This document shows, piece after piece, positions 1-6,863 of a stretch of 14,281 bases of DNA (position 1 is the stretch's first letter; every line of letters begins with the position of its first letter). The notes beneath the pieces are model-generated. The model was given only the letters and a program-made list of their open reading frames with translations. It was not told the DNA's origin and did not search any database. The stretch spans positions 1 to 14,281 of the forward strand of contig JADFKM010000054.1 of assembly GCA_022564935.1 (NCBI GenBank), read 5' to 3'. The position numbers and the translations under genes are program-made. The DNA comes from Candidatus Dadabacteria bacterium. Lineage in GTDB: Bacteria > Desulfobacterota_D > UBA1144 > Nemesobacterales > JADFKM01.

Positions 1-259
1 CTATTTTCTCTTGTTGGGGGAATCGAAGTAACTTATCTCTTTACCTCACTACACAGCTTTGGGTAAATCACCCGAGTTTTGCTATTTGAGAATTCTTTTC
101 ATTTGTTTAGTCTGGGAATTTTATTCAGTGAATTTATTGAAATCAAATGATTGTGACGTTGAATTCGCTGCAGCGGTGTTTATATATGAACTACTTGGAT
201 TTGGTGTAAATCCGGCTTGGTAAGTTAAATGCTGATAGCCTATATATAGCGGCTTACTA
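1..259. other. AT-rich non-coding left edge
   Basis: No convincing gene is visible in these bases. The stretch is AT-rich and lies downstream of the small membrane-protein gene that ends at 260. A weak hairpin around the TATA-rich CTATATATAG palindrome near 240-249 could help end that gene's transcript, but it lacks a clear U-tract. Confidence 0.4.
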
Positions 260-718
260 TTACTGTTTTAAATCCAGGGCCGATTTATAATTCTGGTAGT
301 TCTCTAGTGCGACCCGTACATCTCTGTCGCTGCCGCTTCGAAGCGCCCTGTGATATTTCTTGTGCCACAGAAGCATTTCCTTCCTCAGTTCGGCTGATGA
401 ATTTGCTTCTGCGAGGTTAAGAGCTATGCTTTTTTTAACTTCGCCGTTGTTTAGAACGCTTTCTTCAGCATCCTGTTTCCAAAGAGTCTCAGGAGCCGGT
501 TTATTGCTTATAGGCTTGACTTCCTGCATATATCCCTTGGCTTCGGTTGTTAGCTCTTCTTTATATTGATCGATGGCTTCTTTATCATCATCGGAGAATT
601 TGAAGGGGATACCCAGGATATCTACTTCAGCGATATCCCTGGTCAAAATCTCGGATACTCCTAACCCCAAACCACCTATGAGCACAAATAGAATCATCAT
701 TTTACCGACTACTTCCAT
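260..718 (-). CDS. Hypothetical single-span membrane protein, paralogue A
   Basis: I do not recognise this 152-residue protein. Residues 4-24 form a hydrophobic Gly/Leu/Ile-rich segment directly after MEVVGK, which suggests an N-terminal membrane anchor or uncleaved signal. A polar, charged region follows, with a Pro/Glu-rich linker near 65-80 (KPISNKPAPETLW). The C-terminal third carries the strongest signature, MLLWHKKYHRALRS followed by VALENYQNYKSALDLKQ, probably helical. The gene at 1038-1502 encodes a clear paralogue sharing the membrane segment, the TLW.QDA motif and the WHKKYH..LRS block. The ATG has a good GGGAGG ribosome site 7 bases upstream (726-731). The rest of the protein would lie on one side of the inner membrane, orientation unknown. 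It looks like a real, lineage-specific gene rather than a known family. Confidence 0.72.
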   Translation of the reverse strand: MEVVGKMMILFVLIGGLGLGVSEILTRDIAEVDILGIPFKFSDDDKEAIDQYKEELTTEAKGYMQEVKPISNKPAPETLWKQDAEESVLNNGEVKKSIALNLAEANSSAELRKEMLLWHKKYHRALRSGSDRDVRVALENYQNYKSALDLKQ

Positions 719-1037
719 TTTAGTGCCTCCCTTGAAGTCAAGCTAACTACATTATTACAACAAAATTCTTATAAACCTTAACGGCAAATTGCATACCAAG
801 AAAAATTGGGTTTTTGACATTCATCATAATTTATTTAACTTCCTGTGATCGTTGAAAATTAACAAATTAGCGACAATTTTTGTTGTGAATGGAAATTCGT
901 GTTTGGTGTGAAGTAAATCGTCCAAGTAGGAAGGTTACTTCTCAAGTGAGTTTTATTTTTGATACTATCATCTCAGTGAATGTCGGAGTGCGGATAAGTT
1001 TTAAGGTAAGCAAATGGAGAGATTAGCCAGTTTGCTC
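719..1037. other. Intergenic region between the two paralogues
   Basis: This 319-base AT-rich stretch has no gene. It holds the ribosome site and presumed promoter of the 260-718 gene and sequence blocks (TTGAAAATTA at 852, TTTGGTGTGAA at 902) that recur at matching distances upstream of the second paralogue. On the minus strand, TTTATA/TATAAG near 765-775 is a weak -10 candidate. Confidence 0.4.
852..912. repeat. Conserved upstream block, copy 1
   Basis: TTGAAAATTA (852-861) and TTTGGTGTGAA (902-912) lie 134 and 184 bases upstream of the start at 718. The same two words, in the same order and nearly the same spacing, occur at 1633-1642 and 1680-1690 upstream of the paralogous gene. The intervening sequence is AT-rich and only loosely alike. 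This is either residual homology from a tandem duplication or a preserved regulatory site. Confidence 0.45.
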
Positions 1038-1502
1038 TTAGTACTGCTTGATTTCTAAAGCTTCTTTGTGATTCTTGTAGTTTTGTAGAGCAACGTCTAT
1101 CTGTCTGTTTTTATCGGAGCGGAGCGCGCTATGATATTTCTTATGCCACAGAAGCATCTTGCTTCTTAATTCAGTTATAGAATTGGCATCTGCGAGTTTT
1201 TGCGCTACGCTAACAGTTGTTTTGTTCTTAACCTCTGTGGTGTATTGTACGTCTGCGTCTTGATTCCACAGAGTGTCAGGTACTTGGATGCTGTCGTCAA
1301 CTTCTACCACTGTGGTACGTTGTTTGGCCTCCATCGACAGGACTTTTTTATAATCTTTGATTGACTGGTTGTCGCTGTTGTCCTTTACAGGTTTGAATGG
1401 AATATCAACATCGCTCACATCCCTTACCACAATTTCCGAAACACCTAAGCCCAGTGCCCCTATTAAGAGAACCATTAAGACAAGTTTGCCGACGATCTCC
1501 AT
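1038..1502 (-). CDS. Hypothetical single-span membrane protein, paralogue B
   Basis: This 154-residue protein is a paralogue of the product of 260-718, roughly two-fifths to half identical by eye. Shared landmarks are MEIVGK plus a hydrophobic span at residues 5-24 (ending LGLGVSEI), an RD..DVDI..PFK block near 27-38, TLWNQDA in the middle, and the C-terminal LADANS.TELR, MLLWHKKYHSALRS and VALQNYKNHKEALEIKQ. The conserved aromatic/basic WHKKYH block is the best candidate for a functional surface. The start has a GAGG ribosome site 6 bases upstream (1509-1512). It is separated from its sister by 319 bases, so each copy probably has its own promoter. No domain is recognised, and the function is unknown. 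Conservation of both copies with different linkers argues against decay. Confidence 0.72.
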   Translation of the reverse strand: MEIVGKLVLMVLLIGALGLGVSEIVVRDVSDVDIPFKPVKDNSDNQSIKDYKKVLSMEAKQRTTVVEVDDSIQVPDTLWNQDADVQYTTEVKNKTTVSVAQKLADANSITELRSKMLLWHKKYHSALRSDKNRQIDVALQNYKNHKEALEIKQY

Positions 1503-1632
1503 TTTGTGCCTCTAGTGTAGTTGATGTGGCTACTATAGATGTTTCATATCCCGTATAAAAATTGTGCAAGTATCATGCCACGCTGATTGTAAAATCCATG
1601 TTTTTTGGGAAATTTCTAACTAACTGTAGAAA

Positions 1633-1690
1633 TTGAAAATTATTTTGGCTTAAAGTGATGTTTTTGTTTAATGAAAGCTTTTGGTGTGAA
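1633..1690. repeat. Conserved upstream block, copy 2
   Basis: TTGAAAATTA (1633-1642) and TTTGGTGTGAA (1680-1690) lie 131 and 178 bases upstream of the start at 1502, mirroring the copy at 852-912. Colinear placement relative to each start codon is what makes these short matches notable. Confidence 0.45.
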
Positions 1691-1833
1691 ATTAACTTAA
1701 CACATGCGCAAAATGGTTCTCGCTTTGACATCTGTGGGCCGGCTGTATTGTAGTGAAGCATTGCCGGACGCAAATTGAGCAAAATGACCCCCTGAGACAT
1801 GTTCTTCTAGACAGCAGAGCGAATTCACACCGG

Positions 1834-1952
1834 CATGGAGCTACAAGTGCTCCCTATTATATTAAGGAGCGTTGAACTGCGTTGCGCATCAGGAATGTTA
1901 AGCATCCATGAGGCGTATTCGCCTGACCGTAGTAGCGTTAACTTCTACGTCA
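1834..1952. ncRNA. Candidate structured RNA element
   Basis: Several perfect stems lie in a row: GGAGC/GCTCC (1837-1841 with 1849-1853), TGCG/CGCA (1878-1881 with 1885-1888), AGGCG/CGCCT with a TATT loop (1911-1915 with 1920-1924), and TGAC-GTAG/CTAC-GTCA with one bulged C (1924-1932 with 1945-1952). A long-range CATGGA/TCCATG pairing (1834-1839 with 1905-1910) would compete with the first hairpin. No known riboswitch or small-RNA motif is recognised. Strand is undetermined because the stems are nearly symmetrical. It could instead be a relic of a mobile-element end. Confidence 0.3.
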
Positions 1953-2091
1953 GAAGGCCGAAAAAGCAGGTTTTATAAAAAAAGCAAAGCGGGTCGTTTG
2001 ATATAGATAGTATTTCCTAGCGCATACAGGCTATACGGGAGGAAGCTGAGCATCCGCGGTTCTGAGGTAGTCTACGGCTCCCTGTCTTAAA

Positions 2092-3369
2092 TCAATCGCT
2101 CTGGTCATCTCCCAATTCTTTTATGAGATGGCGGAAGTCCCTGCCGGAGGGGTTCTGGAAAATGCGGAGCCCGAATTCGGGTAATGCGGCGAGTATGTGG
2201 TCGAAGATATCGGCTTGTATGTCTTCGTAGTTTGCCCAAACCTGGTCGTTGCTGAAGGCGTAAATCTCGATTGGGAGCCCGTTTTCCCGCGGGTTAAGAT
2301 GACGTACCAAAAGGGTCATACTCCCGTGTATCTTCGGGTGGTTCCTGAGGTACCCTTTAAGATACTCCCTGAATGCGCCGATGTTCGTCTGTCTTCTTCC
2401 GTTCACCTTTACCGTCGGGTCGATGTTGTTGGCTTTGTTGAACTCTTCGATCTCTTTTTCCCTGCTTTCGATGTACTCTTTGAGATGCCGTATCTTACGG
2501 AATCTATCCAGCATCTCCCGGTCGCAGAACTTGATGCTGTTCATGTCGATGTTTATGTGCCTTTTAATGCGGCGTCCTCCCGACTCACTCATCCCTCGCC
2601 AGTTCTTGAACGAGTCCGATATGAGCGAGTAGGTAGGGATGGTTGTGATGGTCTTGTCCCAGTTCCGTACCTTTATGGTGTTTATAGACACCTCTATCAC
2701 ATCGCCGTCTGCGCCGTACTGGGGTATCTCTATCCAGTCTCCTCGCCTTACCATGTTATTAGCCGCAAGCTGGATGCTGGCTACGAACCCCAGGATTGTG
2801 TCTTTGAATACGAGCAGTGTCACCGCGGTCATGGCACCAAATCCGCTCAGGAAAATCCATGGGGAGCGGTCCATCAGGTTGGAGAGAATCAATATACCGG
2901 TGATTATGAACACGATTATTTTCACTACCTGCACGTAGGGAGATATGGTGTTTTCCTTTGCTACTTCCCACGTCATGTAAATGGTTGCGAACGCGTTAAG
3001 GATTGAGGAAATCACCAATGCGCCGAGCAGTATCATATAGGAAAGGGATAGGCGCTGAGTAAGAACTTTTAGTAAATCCAGCTCGGGGAACATAATACTT
3101 GCCGAGCCGTAGACGATGAGCGCGGGCACTATGTGTGCGATTCTGTCAAAGACCCTGTTTTCGAGGAAGGCGTCGTCCCATTTCGTTGTGGTGGCTTTTA
3201 CGAATTTGGAGAGAGCCCTCAAGATGAGCTTCTTGGTAATGAAATTTGCAAGCCCGCTTGCTAGGATTACAACCAGGACTACAGAAGCAGTGCTCAGGAA
3301 ATAAGCAAGACCCCCTCCGAGTCCCCAGCCTGTAAGCGTGTTCTGAATAAGCTCAATAAGGTTTGGCAC
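2092..3369 (-). CDS. ybdG: YbdG-type mechanosensitive channel (MscS family)
   Basis: This MscS-superfamily channel would sit in the inner membrane and open when membrane tension rises, releasing small solutes during hypo-osmotic shock. Numbering from the GTG start gives 425 residues, close to E. coli YbdG (415). Hydrophobic spans lie near 23-47, 80-95, 107-130 and 147-165. A pore-lining helix and following cytoplasmic entry run about 172-215, ending in MVRRGDWIEIP. The beta-domain carries YbdG hallmarks: NWDKTITTIPTY (236-247), SDSFKNW (251-257) and SGGRRIKR (263-270). A charged insert near 288-325 precedes the C-terminal domain. I chose GTG at 3367-3369 because AGGAGGT lies 4-5 bases upstream. 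An upstream in-frame TTG at 3408 would add 13 residues but lies inside a tandem repeat and has no ribosome site. It is probably transcribed alone. Confidence 0.93.
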   Translation of the reverse strand: MPNLIELIQNTLTGWGLGGGLAYFLSTASVVLVVILASGLANFITKKLILRALSKFVKATTTKWDDAFLENRVFDRIAHIVPALIVYGSASIMFPELDLLKVLTQRLSLSYMILLGALVISSILNAFATIYMTWEVAKENTISPYVQVVKIIVFIITGILILSNLMDRSPWIFLSGFGAMTAVTLLVFKDTILGFVASIQLAANNMVRRGDWIEIPQYGADGDVIEVSINTIKVRNWDKTITTIPTYSLISDSFKNWRGMSESGGRRIKRHINIDMNSIKFCDREMLDRFRKIRHLKEYIESREKEIEEFNKANNIDPTVKVNGRRQTNIGAFREYLKGYLRNHPKIHGSMTLLVRHLNPRENGLPIEIYAFSNDQVWANYEDIQADIFDHILAALPEFGLRIFQNPSGRDFRHLIKELGDDQSD

Positions 3370-3396
3370 GACAACCTCCTGCTGGTTTGCTTCCTT

Positions 3397-3422
3397 ATAT
3401 TGTATCAAAATATTGTATCAAA
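3397..3422. repeat. Tandem 13-bp direct repeat
   Basis: ATATTGTATCAAA occurs twice head to tail (3397-3409 and 3410-3422), just upstream of the channel gene. Read on the minus strand, each unit contains TTGATACAATAT, which includes a TACAAT -10-like hexamer, so the repeat probably overlaps the channel promoter or an operator. A change in repeat number would alter promoter spacing. Confidence 0.6.
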
Positions 3423-3747
3423 AAAAGATATTATACAAGCTACCATCGAGGGCGGGTTTGGAAAACCCCCTGGGGCGAGCCGGTATCGATTGCCCCGCCG
3501 GAGTTTGGGCTTGTGTTATGTGAGTCTTAGAAGGTTGGATTTGTTTAGCGGGGAAGTGCAATTATATGTTTTAGATACGGTGAGGTGCAGAGGGGTCGCA
3601 AGATATAAAATCACCGAGCTGTCTTTATTATTGGGGAGGTGAGAAAGGAGTTTTGATCTGAGATTTAAGTGTAAAAACAGAAGACGGGAGAGGGGGGCTC
3701 CTCCCCTCTCCCAGAATTTATTCCTTAAAGCTGCCCGCAAAGGGGCG
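3423..3747. other. Intergenic region between amt and the channel gene
   Basis: No gene is credible here. Frames in this interval lack ribosome sites and family resemblance. The stretch contains a GC-rich patch near 3464-3502 with GGGGC/GCCCC and CCCCTGGGG inverted repeats of unclear meaning, and the amt terminator at 3686-3712. The channel gene therefore has its own transcription unit. Confidence 0.5.
3675..3712 (-). terminator. Intrinsic terminator of amt
   Basis: Arms GGGAGAGGGG (3686-3695) and CCCCTCTCCC (3703-3712) pair perfectly over 10 bp, extendable by two more pairs around a 3-base loop. Read on the minus strand the hairpin begins about 35 bases after the amt stop codon and is followed by a T-rich run (GTCTTCTGTTTTT). 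Confidence 0.8.
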
Positions 3748-5076
3748 CTAGAATGAATATCCCTTTTCGTTGTGTTGACTCAGGTCGAGGCCCAGCTCCT
3801 CATCTTCGGACGAAACCCTGAGTCCCATGATGGCTTTTAATACGACCAGGATTATCAAGGTTCCTCCGAAGGAGTAGACCCAGGTCGCTGCAACGGCTAT
3901 GAACTGTATCCACAGCTGTCCGGGGTTGCCGAAGAACAGCCCCGTGCCGCCTCCGACCGAAGCGAACAGTCCCGTGGCAAGCGCTCCCCACGTTCCGCCT
4001 ACTCCATGAACTGCGACAACGTCAAGAGAGTCATCAAATCCAAATTTGGCTTTTAGACTCAGGGCGAAGAAGCAGAAGATACCTCCGCCTACCCCAATGG
4101 CGATAGCAGATAACGGGTCGACGAACCCTGCGGCGGGAGTGATGCAAACGAGTCCGGCTATGGCACCGGTGGCCGCTCCTAAAATTGTTGGCTTCCCCTT
4201 TACAATCCACTCGGTAAATGTCCATGAAAGTACGGCGGCGGCTGTGGCTACCTGAGTGGTGACAAAGGCCGTGGCCGCTAAGCCGTCGGATGCAAGAGCG
4301 CTTCCCGCATTAAAGCCGAACCACCCCACCCAGAGCAGCGACGCTCCTATGAGGCTGAATGGAAGGTTGTGCGGGGTCATTATCTGCTGTCCGTATCCTT
4401 TTCGTCTTCCGTAAAGCATTGCGGCGGCAAGTGCAGCCGCGCCCGAGTTTATGTGCACCACGGTGCCCCCTGCGAAGTCGAGGGCCCCCATTCCGCCTAA
4501 CCATCCGCCTCCCCACACCCAGTGGCATATGGGGTCGTATATAAGGGTAGACCACAGCAGGACGAAGATGATAAAGGTGCTAAACTTTGCCCTCTCGGCG
4601 AATGCGCCCGTAATAAGAGCGACCGTGATTATAGCGAAGGTCATTTGAAATGTCATGAATGCGTAGTGGGGTATGGTTCCGGCGAGGTCTGCGTTCGGCT
4701 CTGGCCCAACTCCCTTCAGGCCGAACCAGTCGAAACCGCCTACGAAAGAGGCTATATCCGAGCCGAACGAAAGGGTGTAGCCGATTACTACCCACTGTAT
4801 TGTTATAAGGGCCACTATGAAAAACGTATGCATCATGGTGCCCAGAGCGTTCTTTGACCTAACCATGCCGCCGTAGAAGAGAAAGAGACCCGGGATAGAC
4901 ATCATGAGCACAAGGAGCGAAGAGGTCAGAATCCACGCAGTGTCTCCTGAGTCAACCTGGGCCGCTTCGGCTCCTTCCTGAGCGGCGGCGGTGGCGGCTA
5001 AACAAATGAAGACGACCGGGATAAGCAGCTTCAAAATGTGCCCTGAGGCAAAAAGTGTTTTTAGTGATCTGTTCAT
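3748..5076 (-). CDS. amt: Ammonium transporter (Amt/MEP/Rh family)
   Basis: This 442-residue inner-membrane channel protein imports ammonium for nitrogen assimilation. Residues 1-32 look like a cleavable signal peptide ending AATAAAQ, and about eleven membrane helices follow, as in E. coli AmtB. Key AmtB residues are preserved: the Phe gate (F147 and F255, in TFQMTF and GWFGFNAGS), the periplasmic Trp (W188, HWVWGGG), the structural Asp (D200, GALDFAGG) and the twin pore histidines (H208 in VVHIN, H357 in VVAVHG). The C-terminal tail GLRV...EEELGLD.SQHNE.GY matches the regulatory tail that contacts PII proteins, but no glnK lies within the window. Start choice is supported by GGAGG about 8 bases upstream. 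A sigma-54-like promoter lies upstream and a strong terminator follows, so it appears monocistronic. Confidence 0.97.
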   Translation of the reverse strand: MNRSLKTLFASGHILKLLIPVVFICLAATAAAQEGAEAAQVDSGDTAWILTSSLLVLMMSIPGLFLFYGGMVRSKNALGTMMHTFFIVALITIQWVVIGYTLSFGSDIASFVGGFDWFGLKGVGPEPNADLAGTIPHYAFMTFQMTFAIITVALITGAFAERAKFSTFIIFVLLWSTLIYDPICHWVWGGGWLGGMGALDFAGGTVVHINSGAAALAAAMLYGRRKGYGQQIMTPHNLPFSLIGASLLWVGWFGFNAGSALASDGLAATAFVTTQVATAAAVLSWTFTEWIVKGKPTILGAATGAIAGLVCITPAAGFVDPLSAIAIGVGGGIFCFFALSLKAKFGFDDSLDVVAVHGVGGTWGALATGLFASVGGGTGLFFGNPGQLWIQFIAVAATWVYSFGGTLIILVVLKAIMGLRVSSEDEELGLDLSQHNEKGYSF

Positions 5077-5118
5077 TATTAAGTCCTCCTGACTGAGTAC
5101 TACTTAGGTTATGAGAAG

Positions 5119-5133
5119 GAAAAAAATGTGCCA
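5119..5133 (-). promoter_or_regulatory. Candidate sigma-54 promoter of amt
   Basis: On the minus strand, TGGCAC (5133-5128) is followed after five bases by TTTC in the -12 position (consensus TGGCAC-N5-TTGC). Three of four -12 bases match, including the C. The implied transcript start leaves a leader of about 30 bases before the amt ATG. Amt genes are commonly controlled by NtrC with sigma-54, which supports the call. The spacing is right but the -12 G is a T. Confidence 0.5.
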
Positions 5134-5196
5134 CAAAAAGATTGGGTAAAATTGACCGAAAAACCAGCTTTTTCACCATATTCGTGCCTATTGGCA

Positions 5197-5210
5197 GTGC
5201 ACGTGTGCAC
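5197..5210. promoter_or_regulatory. Inverted repeat upstream of amt
   Basis: GTGCAC-GT-GTGCAC forms a perfect inverted repeat about 70 bases upstream of the candidate -24 element, where an enhancer-binding activator would sit. The half-sites resemble NtrC's TGCAC/GTGCA, but the 2-base gap is shorter than the usual NtrC spacing. The binding protein is therefore uncertain. Confidence 0.35.
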
Positions 5211-5506
5211 ATTTATTAAGCATAAAAGCGGTGAAAACACGAGCTTTTTGTAGTTAACGTTTTTTGCTGATTTTTGCCTGAAGGAAGCCTTAAATCGAAG
5301 GGTGGATGTAGAAGTAGTGTTTGCTTTTGCGTGTGGGGGAAGTGACGGCCGCTCTTTAGTAAGCGTAAAGGGTGAAACACTTGGAGCAGAGGTCGATATA
5401 GTGCAGATAATAAATCGTGCTGCAAGAAGAGGACGGTTTTGTGTTTCTTATTATATAAGGAATCGAGAAAATTTAACCGCTTTAGTGTTTGTTGAGGGAC
5501 AAAACC

Positions 5507-5515
5507 TGGTAAAAT
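5507..5515 (+). promoter_or_regulatory. Extended -10 promoter for the hydratase gene
   Basis: TGG-TAAAAT is an extended -10 element, five of six matches to TATAAT with an upstream TGn. A -35 is weak (TTGTTG with 15-base spacing). Transcription would start near 5522, giving a leader of about 45-60 bases. Confidence 0.35.
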
Positions 5516-5545
5516 ACCCATCTCTGAGTAGGGTATGTGGGTATT
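5513..5545. promoter_or_regulatory. Inverted repeat spanning the predicted start of transcription
   Basis: AATACCCA (5513-5520) and TGGGTATT (5538-5545) are perfect 8-base inverted copies with a 17-base gap. An inner GGGTAT (5531-5536) can pair with the same left arm, so alternative hairpins are possible. It could act as a repressor operator over the promoter or as a leader hairpin. Confidence 0.4.
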
Positions 5546-5567
5546 GAGGGATAATCCGGCTATCTAA

Positions 5568-6749
5568 ATGGGGGAGCAGTCCTTGCGCACTAAAGACCTC
5601 GTCTCGTCCAGGTACATCGGGGATTTCAATGAGGGGGATGTGTACCATCACGGAGCCGTGCAGATCACCCCTTTCAGGAACAGGGAATACATAAACAAGT
5701 ACAGCGACGGTTTGATTCTGGGAGCAGACGCGCAGCTTAGCGGGCGGCTGGATTACTCCGACCCCGACAGGTCGAGGAAAAAAGACCTGTACGGCATCGA
5801 AAGCCCCGCTCTAGTGAGCCAGGGCTTTGTGTTCAACGCCGGGTTCGGCCTTTCGGTGCACGACATTTCATTCAACGCCATAGCCAACCTGTCCTACAGC
5901 GACCTTCGCTACGGCACACCAGTGTTCGAGGGGGACGTTATATACGGCAAGTCCGAGGTCCTGGGGAAGCAGTTCAGGAAGGACGGCGCCAGGAACGGCT
6001 CGGTTCAGGTAAAGACTACGATTTACAACCAGAGGGGAGAGTCTGTGCTCGAGTACACACGGCAGGTGCTTGTGAGGGCCGAGCGCGGACGTGAGTACCC
6101 AAAATCGAGCACACTCGTGCCGCAGCCTGAGAAGATTGATATAAAGAAAGTGACTTTGCCTATGCCCTACGAGAAAATTTCAAGGCAGCTCTTGGGGGAG
6201 CACGGCAAGGCGTTCGAGCAGCTCAAGCGGGGCGTTGTATTAACGGGGTTGTTTGAGGACTCCATCGACCTCGTTACGTTCAGCTGGCTGCAGATAGCCA
6301 CCCTCAATGACGCCGCCGTTCACCATAACCCGGCCTCGAACTTCATCGGGTACGGAGGCGCCGTGAAGGGTAGGGCCGAGGGTGAGGTTAGCGGTCACCT
6401 GCCGCTTGCTTACCACTTGGGGATGAACAGTGGCTCACACGACGCCCCGACCTATCCGTCCGACGTCGTGCGGACGATGTTTGAGGGCGGGGAAGACGAG
6501 CCTCACGAGAGGATTCGCTCTAGGATCGAAGTGGTCGAGGTCTCTTCCGTTGACGGGCGTAACGATATGGGGGTTGCGACGGTGAAGCTGATTGCGGAGA
6601 AGTACGTGACCGATGCGGGGATGAGGGCGCTCGAGGCGGCAAAGTTCGGGGGGATCGACAACATCTTTGATGAGGGCGGCGACAGGTTTCTCAGGGTGCT
6701 GACATTGGAGCAGGTGCTGGCCGTGCCGACCGAGAGCGCATTCATATAG
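5568..6749 (+). CDS. Double-hotdog MaoC-like acyl-CoA hydratase
   Basis: The 393-residue cytoplasmic protein fits the two-hotdog MaoC enoyl-CoA hydratase family and most resembles mesaconyl-CoA/2-methylfumaryl-CoA hydratases. In the first repeat, GDFNEGDVYHHG (18-29) is followed by SPALVSQGFVFNAGFGLSVHDIS (79-101), then NAIANLSY.DLRYGTPVFEGD (103-123) and NQRGESVLEYTRQVLVR (154-170), matching that family in order. The second repeat has ATLNDAAVHHNPASNFIGYGG (244-264), which probably carries the catalytic Asp/His-type residues, and NSGSHDAPTYPSD (287-299). It would hydrate or dehydrate a short branched enoyl-CoA, and the exact substrate is not determinable. An alternative TTG start at 5583 has GGGGGAG six bases upstream, a better ribosome site than the ATG at 5568. 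The acyl-CoA ligase 114 bases downstream is its likely partner. Confidence 0.85.
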   Translation: MGEQSLRTKDLVSSRYIGDFNEGDVYHHGAVQITPFRNREYINKYSDGLILGADAQLSGRLDYSDPDRSRKKDLYGIESPALVSQGFVFNAGFGLSVHDISFNAIANLSYSDLRYGTPVFEGDVIYGKSEVLGKQFRKDGARNGSVQVKTTIYNQRGESVLEYTRQVLVRAERGREYPKSSTLVPQPEKIDIKKVTLPMPYEKISRQLLGEHGKAFEQLKRGVVLTGLFEDSIDLVTFSWLQIATLNDAAVHHNPASNFIGYGGAVKGRAEGEVSGHLPLAYHLGMNSGSHDAPTYPSDVVRTMFEGGEDEPHERIRSRIEVVEVSSVDGRNDMGVATVKLIAEKYVTDAGMRALEAAKFGGIDNIFDEGGDRFLRVLTLEQVLAVPTESAFI

Positions 6750-6863
6750 AATTTGAGGATGTGCATTGATTGCCGTGTGGTAGTTTCGTAAGGGATGGCG
6801 AGTCATGAGTTAAATTTTGAATCATTATTACATAGAGTTAGTTATCAATAACGGGAGCGTAAA

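Larger units (their letters stand above)
1503..2091. other. Long gene-free region with hairpin cluster
   Basis: This 589-base stretch lies upstream of the 1038-1502 gene and downstream of the minus-strand channel gene. Its lower half is AT-rich and carries the second copy of the shared upstream blocks. A 75-codon minus-strand frame (1573-1800) overlaps those blocks, has no good ribosome site and is not credible. The upper half is richer in GC and holds a run of hairpins (1834-1952), listed separately. No clear intrinsic terminator for the channel gene was found, although a T-rich run occurs on the minus strand near 1972-1982. Confidence 0.45.
5077..5567. other. Divergent intergenic region, amt / MaoC hydratase
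   Basis: This 491-base region separates divergent genes and carries regulatory signals for both: the sigma-54-like amt promoter (5119-5133), an inverted repeat (5197-5210), an extended -10 (5507-5515) and an inverted repeat (5513-5545) ahead of the hydratase gene. The 5220-5460 portion shows nothing recognisable. An 81-codon frame in it has no family resemblance. Confidence 0.5.

Noticed and set aside
158-172. 15-base word GTTGAATTCGCTGCA shared with 8705-8719 inside the CapA gene, suggesting a gene remnant
   Set aside because: Similarity does not extend beyond the word in either direction, and one such match in a 14-kb window is plausible by chance.
1573-1800. 75-codon minus-strand reading frame upstream of paralogue B
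   Set aside because: It has no good ribosome site, no family resemblance, and overlaps the non-coding blocks shared with the other paralogue's upstream region.
1695-1800. Possible IS21-like element end (TGTCTCAGGGGGTCATTTTGC on the minus strand, and a second CCATTTTGCGC)
   Set aside because: There is no transposase, no matching opposite end and no target duplication; the resemblance is from memory only.
1871-1903. GTTGAAC and GTTAAGC words resembling integron attC core sites
   Set aside because: The paired core site is missing, no integrase or cassette is present, and such 7-base degenerate words are frequent.
2197-3006. Long plus-strand frame opposite the channel gene
   Set aside because: It is a shadow of the clearly conserved MscS-family gene on the other strand.
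3400-3642. 80-codon plus-strand frame between amt and the channel gene
   Set aside because: It has no ribosome site, begins in a tandem repeat, and its composition is unlike neighbouring genes.
5302-5547. 81-codon plus-strand frame before the hydratase gene
   Set aside because: It has no ribosome site or family match and overlaps the hydratase promoter and inverted repeat.
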